Below are positions 32,655 through 40,849 of a stretch of DNA of 64,000 nucleotides, piece by piece (positions within the stretch are counted from its first letter, which is position 1; every line of letters begins with the position of its first letter). The DNA comes from an uncultured Prevotellaceae bacterium. GTDB taxonomy: Bacteria > Bacteroidota > Bacteroidia > Bacteroidales > Bacteroidaceae. The notes under the pieces were generated by a model. The model saw only the letters and a program-made list of their open reading frames with translations. It was not told where the DNA came from and ran no database searches. The DNA lies in contig CADASP010000009.1 of the NCBI GenBank assembly GCA_902790625.1, positions 157,930-221,929 of the forward strand. The letters run 5' to 3'. The translations under genes were made by a program, and so were the position numbers.

Positions 32655-34353
32655 GTGAGGCCAGCCGCTTGCGGCTGTGCACAATGCCTTGCTCGTCGGT
32701 ATAGCGCTCGATGATGAGGCCTTTGGCACCCCCACGAAGCTTGCGTCCCGACAGGTCGTACGTTGAACGTTGAACGTTGAACGTTGAATGTTCGGCGGCA
32801 TCTATGCTACTGGTTTCCACGCTATTGAACTGCCAGGAGTCCCACTGAACGTTCTCGGCAGCCGTGAACACGAAGAACACATTGCACACCTTCTTGAATA
32901 CGCTGGGGTCGAGTTGGATAGTATGCAAGGCCATCGATGCCGACGAGAACTCCAACGTGGCGGAAGCCTTGTTCGACCTGCTGTTCAAGCGTACCTCCAA
33001 CGTTCCCTTTCCCTTGGCACGAATGGTGAGGCCGTCGGCGCCCATCGTGCCGAAGTCGGCCTTGCGCACCATGGTCCACGTGCCGGGGCGCATCTTCACC
33101 TGCAGGTTTTTCGAGGCGTCGTTGCCCAGCGTGTTGATGCTCGGAACCTGGGTGATGTTGGTGAAGTCCTCGTAGCTGATGCCGCCACACGTCGACATCG
33201 TCTCGGCCTGCTGCATCTGATAGGGGTCGAGGTTGCGTATCATCGTCACGCCGGTCTTGTTCATCGTCACCTTGTTCAGCTTCTGCGTCTCCTCGTTCAC
33301 GCCCACCTTGTTCACGCCAATGCTTCGGAAGCCCGAGGCACCCGTCTTCATCGTCTGCTCGAGCAAGGTGGAATGGTAGAACAGGTAGTATTGTCCCTCA
33401 AACTTGTGCAGGTGCGTGTGGTTGTTGCCCCACCCCATCCCGAAGTTGCCTTCGTTGGGCACATACTCGCCGCGATACTCCCACGCGTCGGGGTCGAGGG
33501 GGTTGTCGGTTACCATGTAGCACATGCTGCAGGTGGAGGGGGCGGGCTGTCCGTTGCGCTTTGCGTAGGTGTTCCAAGCGTTGCGGTCACTCCACGACGT
33601 GTTGTAGGTATACACGTAGCGGCCATTCATCATGTTCAGCTCGCTGGCTTCGAACAGATAGGGAGCGGGCAAGTTGACGGCAGGGCCATCGAGGCCCAGC
33701 ATGGTGGGCTTCAGCTTGGCGATGCGCGAGTTGCCAGGCATCAGATTAGAACCCGTCGACTGCGGGTCGCCACCTCCAAAGGCTATCCATCCCGTCCCGT
33801 TGTCGTCGATGACCACACCGGGGTCGAAGACCCAGTTGCAGGGGTCTACGCCAGGCATGCCATGACGTATCATGGCGTTGCTCAAGGGCGACGAGAAGGG
33901 ACCCACGGGCGAGGTGGTGCTACGGATGGCACCCACGCTGCCGCCGCCATTGGCGAAGTAGATGAAGAACTCCTCCTTGCCGTTGGCATTGGTGCGCCAG
34001 ATAGCTGAGGGTGCCCACGACTGGCCGCACCACGAACCGCAAATCTTGCCCACGTCGATGGTGCCGTGGAAAGTCCAGTTACCCAAGTCGTCGGTGGAGA
34101 ACACCACCAGCGACTTGATGTTGCCATAGCCATTGCTGCCCGATTTGCCATTGACGAGATACTGCTGATGGTCGTTGGTGCCATAAACGTAGATGCGGCC
34201 TTGATAGTCGATGGCCGTAGGGTCGGCACAGAACACACAGGGGCTGATGGGGTTGCCATTGCCCACGTCCTTATAGCTCGTGGCCAGCGTCTGAGCGCCA
34301 GCCTGAAAGCCTATCGCCACCAATGCGGCGGAGAGGAAAGTTCTTTTATTCAT
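32644..34353 (-). CDS. Glycoside hydrolase family 43 enzyme with C-terminal beta-sandwich module
   Basis: The product has 569 residues. Signal peptide MNKRTFLSAALVAIGFQAGA, then a GH43 five-bladed propeller: CVFCADPTAIDYQGRIYVYG (catalytic-base Asp in ADPT), NWVFDPGVVIDDNG and LFEASELNMMNGRYVYTY (Glu region). A carbohydrate-binding-like sandwich follows (CBM6-type; VKMRPGTWTMVRKADFG). GH43 acts on arabinan, xylan or related pectic side chains. The C-terminus, YDLSGRKLRGGAKGLIIERY, resembles a sorting or anchoring tail. Just before it a 7-bp repeat (32760-32787) lies in the reading frame. The gene is convergent with GH97 and overlaps it by 11 bp at the ends. Confidence 0.9.
   Translation of the reverse strand: MNKRTFLSAALVAIGFQAGAQTLATSYKDVGNGNPISPCVFCADPTAIDYQGRIYVYGTNDHQQYLVNGKSGSNGYGNIKSLVVFSTDDLGNWTFHGTIDVGKICGSWCGQSWAPSAIWRTNANGKEEFFIYFANGGGSVGAIRSTTSPVGPFSSPLSNAMIRHGMPGVDPCNWVFDPGVVIDDNGTGWIAFGGGDPQSTGSNLMPGNSRIAKLKPTMLGLDGPAVNLPAPYLFEASELNMMNGRYVYTYNTSWSDRNAWNTYAKRNGQPAPSTCSMCYMVTDNPLDPDAWEYRGEYVPNEGNFGMGWGNNHTHLHKFEGQYYLFYHSTLLEQTMKTGASGFRSIGVNKVGVNEETQKLNKVTMNKTGVTMIRNLDPYQMQQAETMSTCGGISYEDFTNITQVPSINTLGNDASKNLQVKMRPGTWTMVRKADFGTMGADGLTIRAKGKGTLEVRLNSRSNKASATLEFSSASMALHTIQLDPSVFKKVCNVFFVFTAAENVQWDSWQFNSVETSSIDAAEHSTFNVQRSTYDLSGRKLRGGAKGLIIERYTDEQGIVHSRKRLASPTE
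32760..32787 (-). repeat. 7-bp tandem repeat inside the GH43 gene
   Basis: Four perfect ACGTTGA units on the plus strand, coding AEHSTFNVQRSTY on the minus strand. Because the unit is 7 bp, loss or gain of one unit would shift the frame of the final 35 or so residues. Confidence 0.85.
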
Positions 34354-34474
34354 AATAGCATTAATTAAGACGGTGCAAAGTTACACAGAGTTAGACGAAA
34401 AACAAAATAAAAGGCAAAAAAAATCAGGCTGCGGATAGAAACAGCCTGACTGGTATTAGCGGGAGAAGAGCACA

Positions 34475-35272
34475 TCAGTTGCCCTTCATCTCGATGTCGC
34501 GGCGCACATTGTCGCGAATCTTCGTGAGATAGGCTCTCATGCCTCCGCCATCCTTCTTGTCGATAATTTCGAGCAGTTCTTTCAACTCCGTCCGAATCTG
34601 GCTCACCTGGTCGTGGGTGTAGGGGTTGAAAAGAATTTCCTGTAGCAGGTAGTCGTCTTCATTCAGCACGCCCTTGGCTATGCGCATGTGACGCTTGAAG
34701 GTGGTGCCGGGAGCATCCTGATGCTTCATCACGGCAGCGAAGACGAAGGTCGAGACAAAGGGGATGCTGAGCGAGTAGGCCACCGTCTTGTCATGCTCCT
34801 CGAAAGTGTATTCGTAGATGTTCAACCCTAACCGCTGATAGAGATCCTTGAAGAAGATGCGGCCCATGTAGTCGCCCTCGCTGATGATGATGGCGTTCTC
34901 CTCGCTCAGCTGGTGCAGGTTGGCGAAGGTGGGGCCGAACATGGGATGCGTGCTGACGTAGCGCATGCCCGAAGCCTCGTAGAACTCCTTCAGGTCGGTC
35001 TTCACGCTGGCGATGTCGCTAATGATGCACTCCTTGGGCAGATAGGGGATGACCTGCTGGAACACGGGAATGGTGTACTTCAGCGTGACGGCGTTGATAA
35101 CCAGCTCGGGCTTGAAGGCGCGCACTTCTTCCAGTTCAGTAAATCGCTGGCAGTTGTAGGTGAAGCGCATGCGCTTAGGGTCTTTCTCGTAGACGGCCAC
35201 CTCGTGGTCGAAACTCAGCAGGTCGATAAAGAAGCTTCCCATCTTCCCTGCTCCCATAACCAATATTCTCAT
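34475..35272 (-). CDS. tyrA: Prephenate dehydrogenase
   Basis: Oxidatively decarboxylates prephenate to 4-hydroxyphenylpyruvate for tyrosine. The start at 35272 (MRILVMGAGKMGSFFIDLL) places the Rossmann GxGxxG at the N-terminus; an ATG at 35287 would add five residues. Further motifs are ECIISDIASVKTDLKEFYE and RYVSTHPMFGPTFANL, which holds the catalytic-site histidine, and EEHDKTVAYSLSIPF. It is the last gene of the aromatic operon that begins with pheA at 40186. Confidence 0.93.
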   Translation of the reverse strand: MRILVMGAGKMGSFFIDLLSFDHEVAVYEKDPKRMRFTYNCQRFTELEEVRAFKPELVINAVTLKYTIPVFQQVIPYLPKECIISDIASVKTDLKEFYEASGMRYVSTHPMFGPTFANLHQLSEENAIIISEGDYMGRIFFKDLYQRLGLNIYEYTFEEHDKTVAYSLSIPFVSTFVFAAVMKHQDAPGTTFKRHMRIAKGVLNEDDYLLQEILFNPYTHDQVSQIRTELKELLEIIDKKDGGGMRAYLTKIRDNVRRDIEMKGN

Positions 35273-35290
35273 ACTTGAAACCCTCATCTT

Positions 35291-36394
35291 TTACTTTTTT
35301 GTCCACCTGTCTCTCGTTATCAGAGCCACGGCCTTGCGCACTTCGCTGCTGATGGCGGGGATGTTGTGCTTGTGCTCGTAAGCCTCCAGCTCTTCCAGTG
35401 GCATGTGGTTATATGCCTGTGTGCTGCTCAGGGCGTCGATGTCCTTGCGCTTCTGCTTGAACTCGTCGTCGGTCATGTAGCCACGATCGGTGACCCAGGC
35501 TTCTACGATGTAGGTCTCGCGGCCCTTGCCGCCATCATGCTCCCAGTGGTTGAGCGACATCACATAGTCCTCGCTCCCCACCTCACCATCGTCGTTGATG
35601 CGGAACACTTCCACATACTCGTAGGCATAGTTCTTTTCCTGCCGACGTTTCAGCATCTTTGTCTGACCCTTCTGCTCATTGGCATACATCTGCACCTTAG
35701 CGCCGTCGACGGTAAAGGTGCTCATGCCGTTGGCACGCACCAGTGTGCCCACCGTGTCAACGGGGTTGACAATGGCCCAGCGGTTCTCACCAAGCGGCAC
35801 TTGTTCTATGAAAAGCTCCTTTTTCCACGAGCCATTGCTCAGATTCTTCTCAGCAGGATTGGACCTGAGGGCACCCTTAACCAAGCTCTCCGACCTGACC
35901 TTCCACCAGGATACATCCTTCAGATTGAAGACGGCACAGGCGTAATCAGAGAACTTGGCGGTTTGTTTCTTTTTCTGGAAATTCCACGTGTAGGGCACAA
36001 TGCCGGCAACGAAGGTACGCAGCGAGTCGTCTACGTAGGCATAGAAGCGATAGTACAGCTCGGTGTAGAGCAGCGGCTTGGGCTTGACCACGAGTTCGTC
36101 GAGGCCGAAGTCATTGACCTCCATCGTGACGCGACCGCCAGAAAGACTGGCCACGGCGACCGTCTTCGGCTTGTAAGCCACGTGGGTGATGGCCACGGTC
36201 TGGTTGCCCTTCACGTCGGCAAGGACGCCATTGATGTCGGTCAGGCCGATGAGCACACCGTTGCCGTCGGTCACGCTGGCCAGGCCGATGCCCTGCCCGC
36301 TCTCGTCTACTACTTGAATCTTCTGTGCCTGGGCACTGGTCACGCCGCAGAGGGTGAAGATGGCGGCGAGAATCGTTTGCTTAATATTGCTCAT
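35291..36394 (-). CDS. Exported carboxypeptidase-regulatory-like domain protein
   Basis: The product has 367 residues. Signal peptide MSNIKQTILAAIFTLCGVTS (ending near AQA) is followed by a carboxypeptidase-D regulatory-like beta-sandwich (IQVVDESGQGIGLASVTDGN, VAITHVAYKPKTVAV) of the kind found in Bacteroidetes surface proteins. The remaining 260 residues (KPKPLLYTELYYRFYAYVDD and on) have no domain I can name. It is unusual in sitting inside an amino acid biosynthesis operon, between the DAHP synthase and tyrA, on the same strand and with short gaps, so it is probably co-transcribed. Confidence 0.75.
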   Translation of the reverse strand: MSNIKQTILAAIFTLCGVTSAQAQKIQVVDESGQGIGLASVTDGNGVLIGLTDINGVLADVKGNQTVAITHVAYKPKTVAVASLSGGRVTMEVNDFGLDELVVKPKPLLYTELYYRFYAYVDDSLRTFVAGIVPYTWNFQKKKQTAKFSDYACAVFNLKDVSWWKVRSESLVKGALRSNPAEKNLSNGSWKKELFIEQVPLGENRWAIVNPVDTVGTLVRANGMSTFTVDGAKVQMYANEQKGQTKMLKRRQEKNYAYEYVEVFRINDDGEVGSEDYVMSLNHWEHDGGKGRETYIVEAWVTDRGYMTDDEFKQKRKDIDALSSTQAYNHMPLEELEAYEHKHNIPAISSEVRKAVALITRDRWTKK

Positions 36395-36401
36395 GATGAT
36401 G

Positions 36402-37466
36402 CTATTTATTGATGATTTCTATCTGTTGGCGCACGCTCTCCTCATGAATGCTCTCGAAGACGTGGGCCACGAACTCGGGCCCCATGCCGCAGAGGGCACC
36501 CTGGGCACCGCGCTTGCTGAGGATTTCGTTGTAGCGCGAGGCCTGCAGCACGGTCATGTTGTGCTCGCGCTTGTACTGGCCAATCTCTCGGCAGACGCGC
36601 ATGCGCTTGGCCAGCAGGTCCATCAGCTGGTTGTCGAGCTCGTCAATCTGCTTGCGCAACTGCTGTATGCCCTCGGTGGTGGTATGCTCATCGCGAATGA
36701 CGAGTAGCGAGAGGATATAGTCGAGCACGTCGGGCGTCACCTGCTGTGCAGCGTCGCTCCAAGCCTTGTCGGGGTCGCAGTGGCTCTCTACGATAAGACC
36801 GTCGAAGCCCAGGTCCATGGCCTGTTGGCAAAGGGGAGCCACCAGCTCGCGGCGCCCTCCCATGTGGCTGGGGTCGCTGATGATGGGCAGGTCGGGGATG
36901 CGGCGGCGCAACTCGATGGGAATCTGCCACATGGGCAGGTTGCGATAAATCTTCTTGTCGTAGCTGGAGAATCCTCGGTGGATGGCTCCCAAGCGCTTCA
37001 CGCCAGCCTGGTTGATGCGCTCCAGAGCGCCTATCCACAACTCCAGGTCGGGGTTCACGGGGTTCTTCACGAAGACGGGCACGTCAACACCCTTCAGCGC
37101 GTCGGCGAGGGCTTGCACGGCAAAGGGATTGGCCGAGGTGCGGGCACCAATCCAGAGGATGTCAATGCCATACTTCAGCGCCAGCTCCACATGCTCGGGC
37201 GTGGCCACCTCGGTAGAGACGAGCATCTTCGTCTCTTCTTTCACTCGCTTCATCCAGGGCAGAGCCTTCTCGCCATTGCCCTCGAAGCCACCCGGCTTGG
37301 TGCGGGGCTTCCACACACCGGCGCGGAAGTTGTGGCAGCCTTTCATGGCCAGCTCACGGGCGGTTCTCATCACTTGTTCTTCGGTCTCGGCCGAGCAGGG
37401 GCCAGCAATCACGAACGGGCGCTCGCTGTCGCTGGGCAGTTTCAGGGGTTCAAGTTCTAATTCCAT
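36402..37466 (-). CDS. Bifunctional DAHP synthase / chorismate mutase
   Basis: Joins the entry reaction of the shikimate pathway (phosphoenolpyruvate plus erythrose 4-phosphate) to the chorismate-to-prephenate step. The product has 354 residues. The N-terminal KDO8P/DAHP synthase barrel has PFVIAGPCSAETEEQVMRTA, NFRAGVWKPRTKPGGFEG, PVFVKNPVNPDLELWIGAL and ISDPSHMGGRRE. The C-terminal 90 residues are an AroQ-type chorismate mutase (IQQLRKQIDELDNQLMDLLA, KRMRVCREIGQYKREHN). In B. subtilis-like fusions the mutase is N-terminal; here it is C-terminal, as usual in Bacteroidales. Confidence 0.95.
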   Translation of the reverse strand: MELELEPLKLPSDSERPFVIAGPCSAETEEQVMRTARELAMKGCHNFRAGVWKPRTKPGGFEGNGEKALPWMKRVKEETKMLVSTEVATPEHVELALKYGIDILWIGARTSANPFAVQALADALKGVDVPVFVKNPVNPDLELWIGALERINQAGVKRLGAIHRGFSSYDKKIYRNLPMWQIPIELRRRIPDLPIISDPSHMGGRRELVAPLCQQAMDLGFDGLIVESHCDPDKAWSDAAQQVTPDVLDYILSLLVIRDEHTTTEGIQQLRKQIDELDNQLMDLLAKRMRVCREIGQYKREHNMTVLQASRYNEILSKRGAQGALCGMGPEFVAHVFESIHEESVRQQIEIINK

Positions 37467-37555
37467 ATTCTAATTAATTATTATGTACTCTAATGACTCA
37501 TATTTCTAAAGATTTCAATCACTCATAATTCTAAAGATTTCAAAGATTCAAAAGA

Positions 37556-37987
37556 TTATTCATGCGGAACGAAGTGGCCATGCTGATTGTTAAACACGGG
37601 ATGGATGCTGTTACGAATATCGTCCGTATTGAAATTTACGACGTAGCCTATCTCACAATTCATCAAACGCAGATAAGTGAACAACTGTTTTTCGAACAAT
37701 TTACGATATTCTACTACAGACTTCAGCTCCAAAATCAGTTTGTCGTCAATGATGAGGTCCAATCGCATATCGGGCGAAATGAGTACGCCTTTATAATAGA
37801 CTGGCACAGTCACCTGATTTCTGACACTAAAACCATTGTTTCGTAGTTCCTGCATCATTGCTTTCTCATAGATGCTTTCTAAGAGTCCTGGTCCCAAGTG
37901 GTTATAGACCTCATAGACGCATCCCAGCACTTTATAAGTGAAGTTCCAATCAATCATACCGTCACCATTATTCTTTTCATCTTTCAA
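37556..37987 (-). CDS. GxxExxY protein
   Basis: The product has 143 residues. It has the family motif GPGLLESIYE (GxxExxY) and the DLIIDDKLILELKSV segment, which resembles a PD-(D/E)XK nuclease core (Asp, then Glu-x-Lys). The family is common in Bacteroidetes and its role is not established; a nuclease or mobile-element link has been suggested. It interrupts the aromatic operon between the DAHP synthase/mutase and the aminotransferase, followed by heptad repeats, suggesting later insertion. Codon use is AT-richer than its neighbours. Confidence 0.85.
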   Translation of the reverse strand: MKDEKNNGDGMIDWNFTYKVLGCVYEVYNHLGPGLLESIYEKAMMQELRNNGFSVRNQVTVPVYYKGVLISPDMRLDLIIDDKLILELKSVVEYRKLFEKQLFTYLRLMNCEIGYVVNFNTDDIRNSIHPVFNNQHGHFVPHE

Positions 37988-38195
37988 ATCTTCAGGCCAC
38001 CCAAATCTTTCAAATCTTATAAATCTTTAGACTTACCCAAATCCTTTCAATCTTTTAAATCTTCAGACCACCCAAATCTTTCAAATCTTTCAAATCTTTA
38101 GACTTACCCAAATTCTTTCAATCTTTTAAATCTTCAGGCCACCCAAATCTTTCAAATCTTTCAAATCTTTAGACTTACCCAAATCCTTTCAATCT
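37988..38195. repeat. Heptad repeat array in the aromatic operon
   Basis: Repeats of TTCAAATC(T), with a longer unit of about 66 bp (TCAGGCCACCCAAATCTTTC, then TTTAGACTTACCCAAATCC) present about three times. No gene is seen. It separates the aminotransferase from the GxxExxY gene. Confidence 0.75.
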
Positions 38196-39359
38196 TTATT
38201 CAAAGACCTTCTTTATCCTCAGAAGCGCCTCGCTAATCTTCTCCTCTTTGGCACAAAGCGAGATGCGGATATAGCGCTCGCCATTGCTGCCGAAGATGAA
38301 GCCTGGGGTGATGAACACCCGGGCTTGGTGCAGCACGCGCTCGGTGAGTTCCTCCACATTATTATATATAGAGGGTATGCGCCCCCACAAGAACATGCCC
38401 ACCTGCTGCGGGTCGTAGGTGCAACCGAGCGCCTCCATGATTTGCTCGGCCAGATGTCGGCGGCGGGCGTAGGTCTCGATGTTGGCCATGCGGTGCCATT
38501 CGGCCGAGTTGTTGTAGGCCTCGGCGGCGGCCAGCTGGATGCCTCGGAAGGTGCCGCTCTCGATATTGCTTTGCACCTTCAGAATCCACGAGATGAACTC
38601 GGCGTTGGTGGCGCACAGGCCCACGCGCCATCCCGGCATGTTGTGGCTCTTCGACATGGAGTTGAACTCGATGCAGCAGTCCTTGGCTCCCGGCACTTGC
38701 AACAACGAGAGGGGATGCTCGTTGAGGATGAAGCTGTAGGGGTTGTCGTTCACCACTATGATGTTGTGCTGCTGGGCAAACTTCACCAACCGCTCATAAG
38801 TGCTGCGCTGGGCGGGTGCGCCGGTGGGCATGTTGGGATAGTTGGTCCACATCAGCTTCACCCGCGTGAGGTCCATCTGCTCCAGCTCGTCGAAGTCGGG
38901 TTGCCAGCCGTTCTCAGGGCGCAGGTTGTAGTTCACCACCTTCGCACCGAGAATCTTGCTCAGCGAAGTGTAGGTGGGATAGCCGGGGTTGGGCACCAGC
39001 ACCTCGTCGCCGGGGTTGACGAAGGCGAGCGTCACGTGGAGGATGCCTTCCTTCGAGCCTATCAGCGGCAGAATCTCCTTGGCAGGGTCGAGGTCGACGC
39101 CATACCACCGATGATAGAATCCACACATGGCCCGACGCAGCTCGGGGGTGCCCTGCGTGGGCTGGTAGCCGTGGGCCGAGGGGTCGTGGGCCACCTCGCA
39201 CAGCTTGTTGATGGTCGGTTCCGACGGCGGCATGTCGGGACTGCCAATGGCCAGACTGATGATGTCCTTGCCCTCGGCATTCATCTGCGCCACCTCCTTC
39301 AGCTTGCGACTGAAGTAGTATTCGCTCACTAAGTTGAGTCTTTCTGCGGGTTGAATCAT
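38196..39359 (-). CDS. Aminotransferase class I/II of the aromatic operon
   Basis: PLP enzyme of 387 residues, probably transaminating phenylpyruvate and hydroxyphenylpyruvate, given its place between pheA and the DAHP synthase/mutase. Motifs: LAIGSPDMPPSE near the N-terminus, ILPLIGSKEGILHVTLAF, VLVPNPGYPTYTSLSKILGA, NYPNMPTGAPAQR, and the PLP lysine in EFNSMSKSHNMPGWRVGLC. The C-terminal substrate-carboxylate Arg region is GERYIRISLCAKEE. The start overlaps the pheA stop by 4 bp. Related sequences are often labelled LL-diaminopimelate aminotransferase-like, so the substrate is inferred from context. Confidence 0.92.
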   Translation of the reverse strand: MIQPAERLNLVSEYYFSRKLKEVAQMNAEGKDIISLAIGSPDMPPSEPTINKLCEVAHDPSAHGYQPTQGTPELRRAMCGFYHRWYGVDLDPAKEILPLIGSKEGILHVTLAFVNPGDEVLVPNPGYPTYTSLSKILGAKVVNYNLRPENGWQPDFDELEQMDLTRVKLMWTNYPNMPTGAPAQRSTYERLVKFAQQHNIIVVNDNPYSFILNEHPLSLLQVPGAKDCCIEFNSMSKSHNMPGWRVGLCATNAEFISWILKVQSNIESGTFRGIQLAAAEAYNNSAEWHRMANIETYARRRHLAEQIMEALGCTYDPQQVGMFLWGRIPSIYNNVEELTERVLHQARVFITPGFIFGSNGERYIRISLCAKEEKISEALLRIKKVFE

Positions 39360-40186
39360 ACTCCTTTGTATTCTCCTAAAATTTTCAAATCACGTGTCAA
39401 TGGGATAATGGCATCAATCGATTGGCGGTAGCGCGTCAGGTCGCTGTAGGTCACGTCCACGTAGAACAGGTATTCCCACTCTCGCCCGATGATGGGCAGC
39501 GACTGTATCTTCGTCAGGTTGATTTTGTAGAACGAGAGGATGGCGAGCACCGCCGACAGAGACCCTTCCTCATGGGGCAGGGCGAAGACGATGCTCGACT
39601 TGTTGGTCTCCACCAGCGGCCTGAGCATGTCGGCCTTTTGCGGCATGGAGCAGACGAGGAAACGGGTGTAGTTGTGCTTGTTGTCCTCGATGCCGTCTTC
39701 GAGCACCTTCAGCCCGTAGAGTCGTGCGGCATCGGCATGGCAGATGGCTGCCCACCCACGGTGCTGCCCCTCGGCAATCATCATGGCGGCACCGGCGGTG
39801 TCGTCGGCCTCCACCACGCGCAGCCCAGGGTGGCGCTCCAGATAGTGGCGTGTCTGCATCAGCGCCACGGGGTGCGAGTGCACTTCGGTCAGCGTCGACC
39901 AGTCGTCGTCGGGCAAACAGCAGATGCAGTGGGTGATGTGCAGCTTATGCTCACCCACGACGGTGGTTCCGCTGTCGCGCAGCAGCTCGTAGTTGTGCAG
40001 CAGCGAGCCGGCGATGGTGTTCTCGATGGCAGCCATGCCAATGATGGTGGGGTCGTGCCGAATGTTGTCGTAGACCTGTTCAAACGTCTGGCAGCAGATG
40101 AGTTGCAGCTGCTCGCCAGCAAAATACTGATGGGCAGCAATGTCGTGAAACGACCCCGTCTGGCCTTGTATAGCTATTCTCTTCAT
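39356..40186 (-). CDS. pheA: Prephenate dehydratase
   Basis: Converts prephenate to phenylpyruvate. The product has 276 residues: MKRIAIQGQTGSFHDIAAHQ and GMAAIENTIAGSLLHNYELL belong to the catalytic domain. After about residue 190 an ACT domain (KSSIVFALPHEEGSLSAVLA, then FYKINLTKIQSLPI) should bind phenylalanine for feedback inhibition. There is no mutase domain, which is supplied by the separate fusion at 36402. It is the first structural gene after the attenuator and Phe/Tyr leader peptide at 40226-40363, so it should be controlled both by attenuation and allosterically. Confidence 0.96.
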   Translation of the reverse strand: MKRIAIQGQTGSFHDIAAHQYFAGEQLQLICCQTFEQVYDNIRHDPTIIGMAAIENTIAGSLLHNYELLRDSGTTVVGEHKLHITHCICCLPDDDWSTLTEVHSHPVALMQTRHYLERHPGLRVVEADDTAGAAMMIAEGQHRGWAAICHADAARLYGLKVLEDGIEDNKHNYTRFLVCSMPQKADMLRPLVETNKSSIVFALPHEEGSLSAVLAILSFYKINLTKIQSLPIIGREWEYLFYVDVTYSDLTRYRQSIDAIIPLTRDLKILGEYKGV

Positions 40187-40213
40187 GCTTCAATCATTTT
40201 TCACTTCTCACTT

Positions 40214-40309
40214 AAAAAAAAAACTCCCCACTCTCACGTGTATGTGAAGCGGGGTTGTCTTTTCGTCTTTCCATCTCGTTGAATTTCATACGCCACGACC
40301 CGCTTCACA
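40214..40309 (-). promoter_or_regulatory. Transcription attenuator upstream of pheA
   Basis: A terminator hairpin (arms CCCCGCTTCAC and GTGAGAGTGGGG, 40254-40226) is followed by ten T residues (40223-40214). The terminator's 5' arm also pairs perfectly over 11 bp with TGTGAAGCGGG at 40309-40299, forming an exclusive antiterminator. The 40299-40309 arm lies just before the stop codon of the leader peptide at 40286. A ribosome that reaches the stop masks it (termination), and one stalled at the Phe/Tyr run leaves it free (readthrough). Confidence 0.8.
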
Positions 40310-40363
40310 GCATCCTGCAAAGTAAAAGTAATAGCCGTAAAAGTAAGCGTTCAACTGAGTCAT
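40286..40363 (-). CDS. Phe/Tyr-rich leader peptide of the pheA operon (25 residues)
   Basis: From the ATG at 40363 the frame reads MTQLNAYFYGYYFYFAG and ends CCEAGRGV before TGA at 40288-40286. Eight of nine residues from 7 to 15 are Tyr or Phe. This is the layout of a stalling leader peptide that senses charged tRNA-Phe and tRNA-Tyr, which matches the products of the operon. It lies about 20 bases downstream of the predicted transcription start. Its stop codon is just past the antiterminator arm. The gene is too short to be found by length alone; support comes from composition and context. Confidence 0.85.
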   Translation of the reverse strand: MTQLNAYFYGYYFYFAGCCEAGRGV

Positions 40364-40389
40364 GGAGCTATCTTATTTGTTTTCGCTTG

Positions 40390-40421
40390 CAAAAGTAACA
40401 CTTTTTCGCGAATCTCGCAAA
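40390..40421 (-). promoter_or_regulatory. Promoter of the pheA leader and aromatic operon
   Basis: TTTG (40421-40418), exactly 20 bp, TACTTTTG (40397-40390). Initiation would fall near 40383, giving a leader of about 200 nt before pheA. Confidence 0.8.
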
Positions 40422-40512
40422 CAAAATGAAAGAAAATTTCGCTTTTATCCTTAAAATCGTTCAGAAGCAGCGAAAGCAGGGGGAAGGCGGAGGCTGCCAA
40501 CCCTCAGCATCG

Positions 40513-40785
40513 TCATAGAGCCGCAGCCTTCTTCAATTCGTTCGTGATGGCACGGTTGATGAAATCATTGATGGTAGTCCTCGTAGTAGCCACGAAAGCC
40601 GCTACACGCGAATGCAACTCCGACGACATCCGCAGGTTCAACTTACCACTGTAAGGCTTGACTGGTTCCACGCCGTCGGCCTTGCACCCTTCTAAATAGC
40701 TATCGATACCATCCTCAAAATCCTTGCGCAACTCATCGAGCGTCAGCCCCTCGTAAACTATCAAGTCCTTGCCCATGCCTTGCAC
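40513..40785 (-). pseudogene. HicB-family antitoxin lacking its start
   Basis: The frame contains VQGMGKDLIVYEG, ELRKDFEDGIDSYLEGCK and LNLRMSSELHSRVAAFVA, typical of HicB with a C-terminal ribbon-helix-helix-like DNA-binding segment. Homology continues upstream of the GTG at 40785 (YSKEDNCLFGKV, part of the RNase H-like fold) to about 40825, but the first 12 or so residues and an ATG are missing and replaced by Pro-rich codons. No HicA toxin gene adjoins it. Either a GTG start gives a shortened protein or the gene is dead. Confidence 0.75.
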
Positions 40786-40849
40786 CTTGCCAAACAGGCA
40801 GTTGTCCTCCTTGCTATAGTGTGTAAAGTAGTTGAGGGGAGGGCCTGTG

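Noticed and set aside
40197..40290. Second leader-like frame MKFNEMERRK... ending FFF over the attenuator
   Set aside because: Its Phe codons are just the terminator T-run, and it lies downstream of the better Tyr/Phe leader; it is more likely a by-product of the structure.
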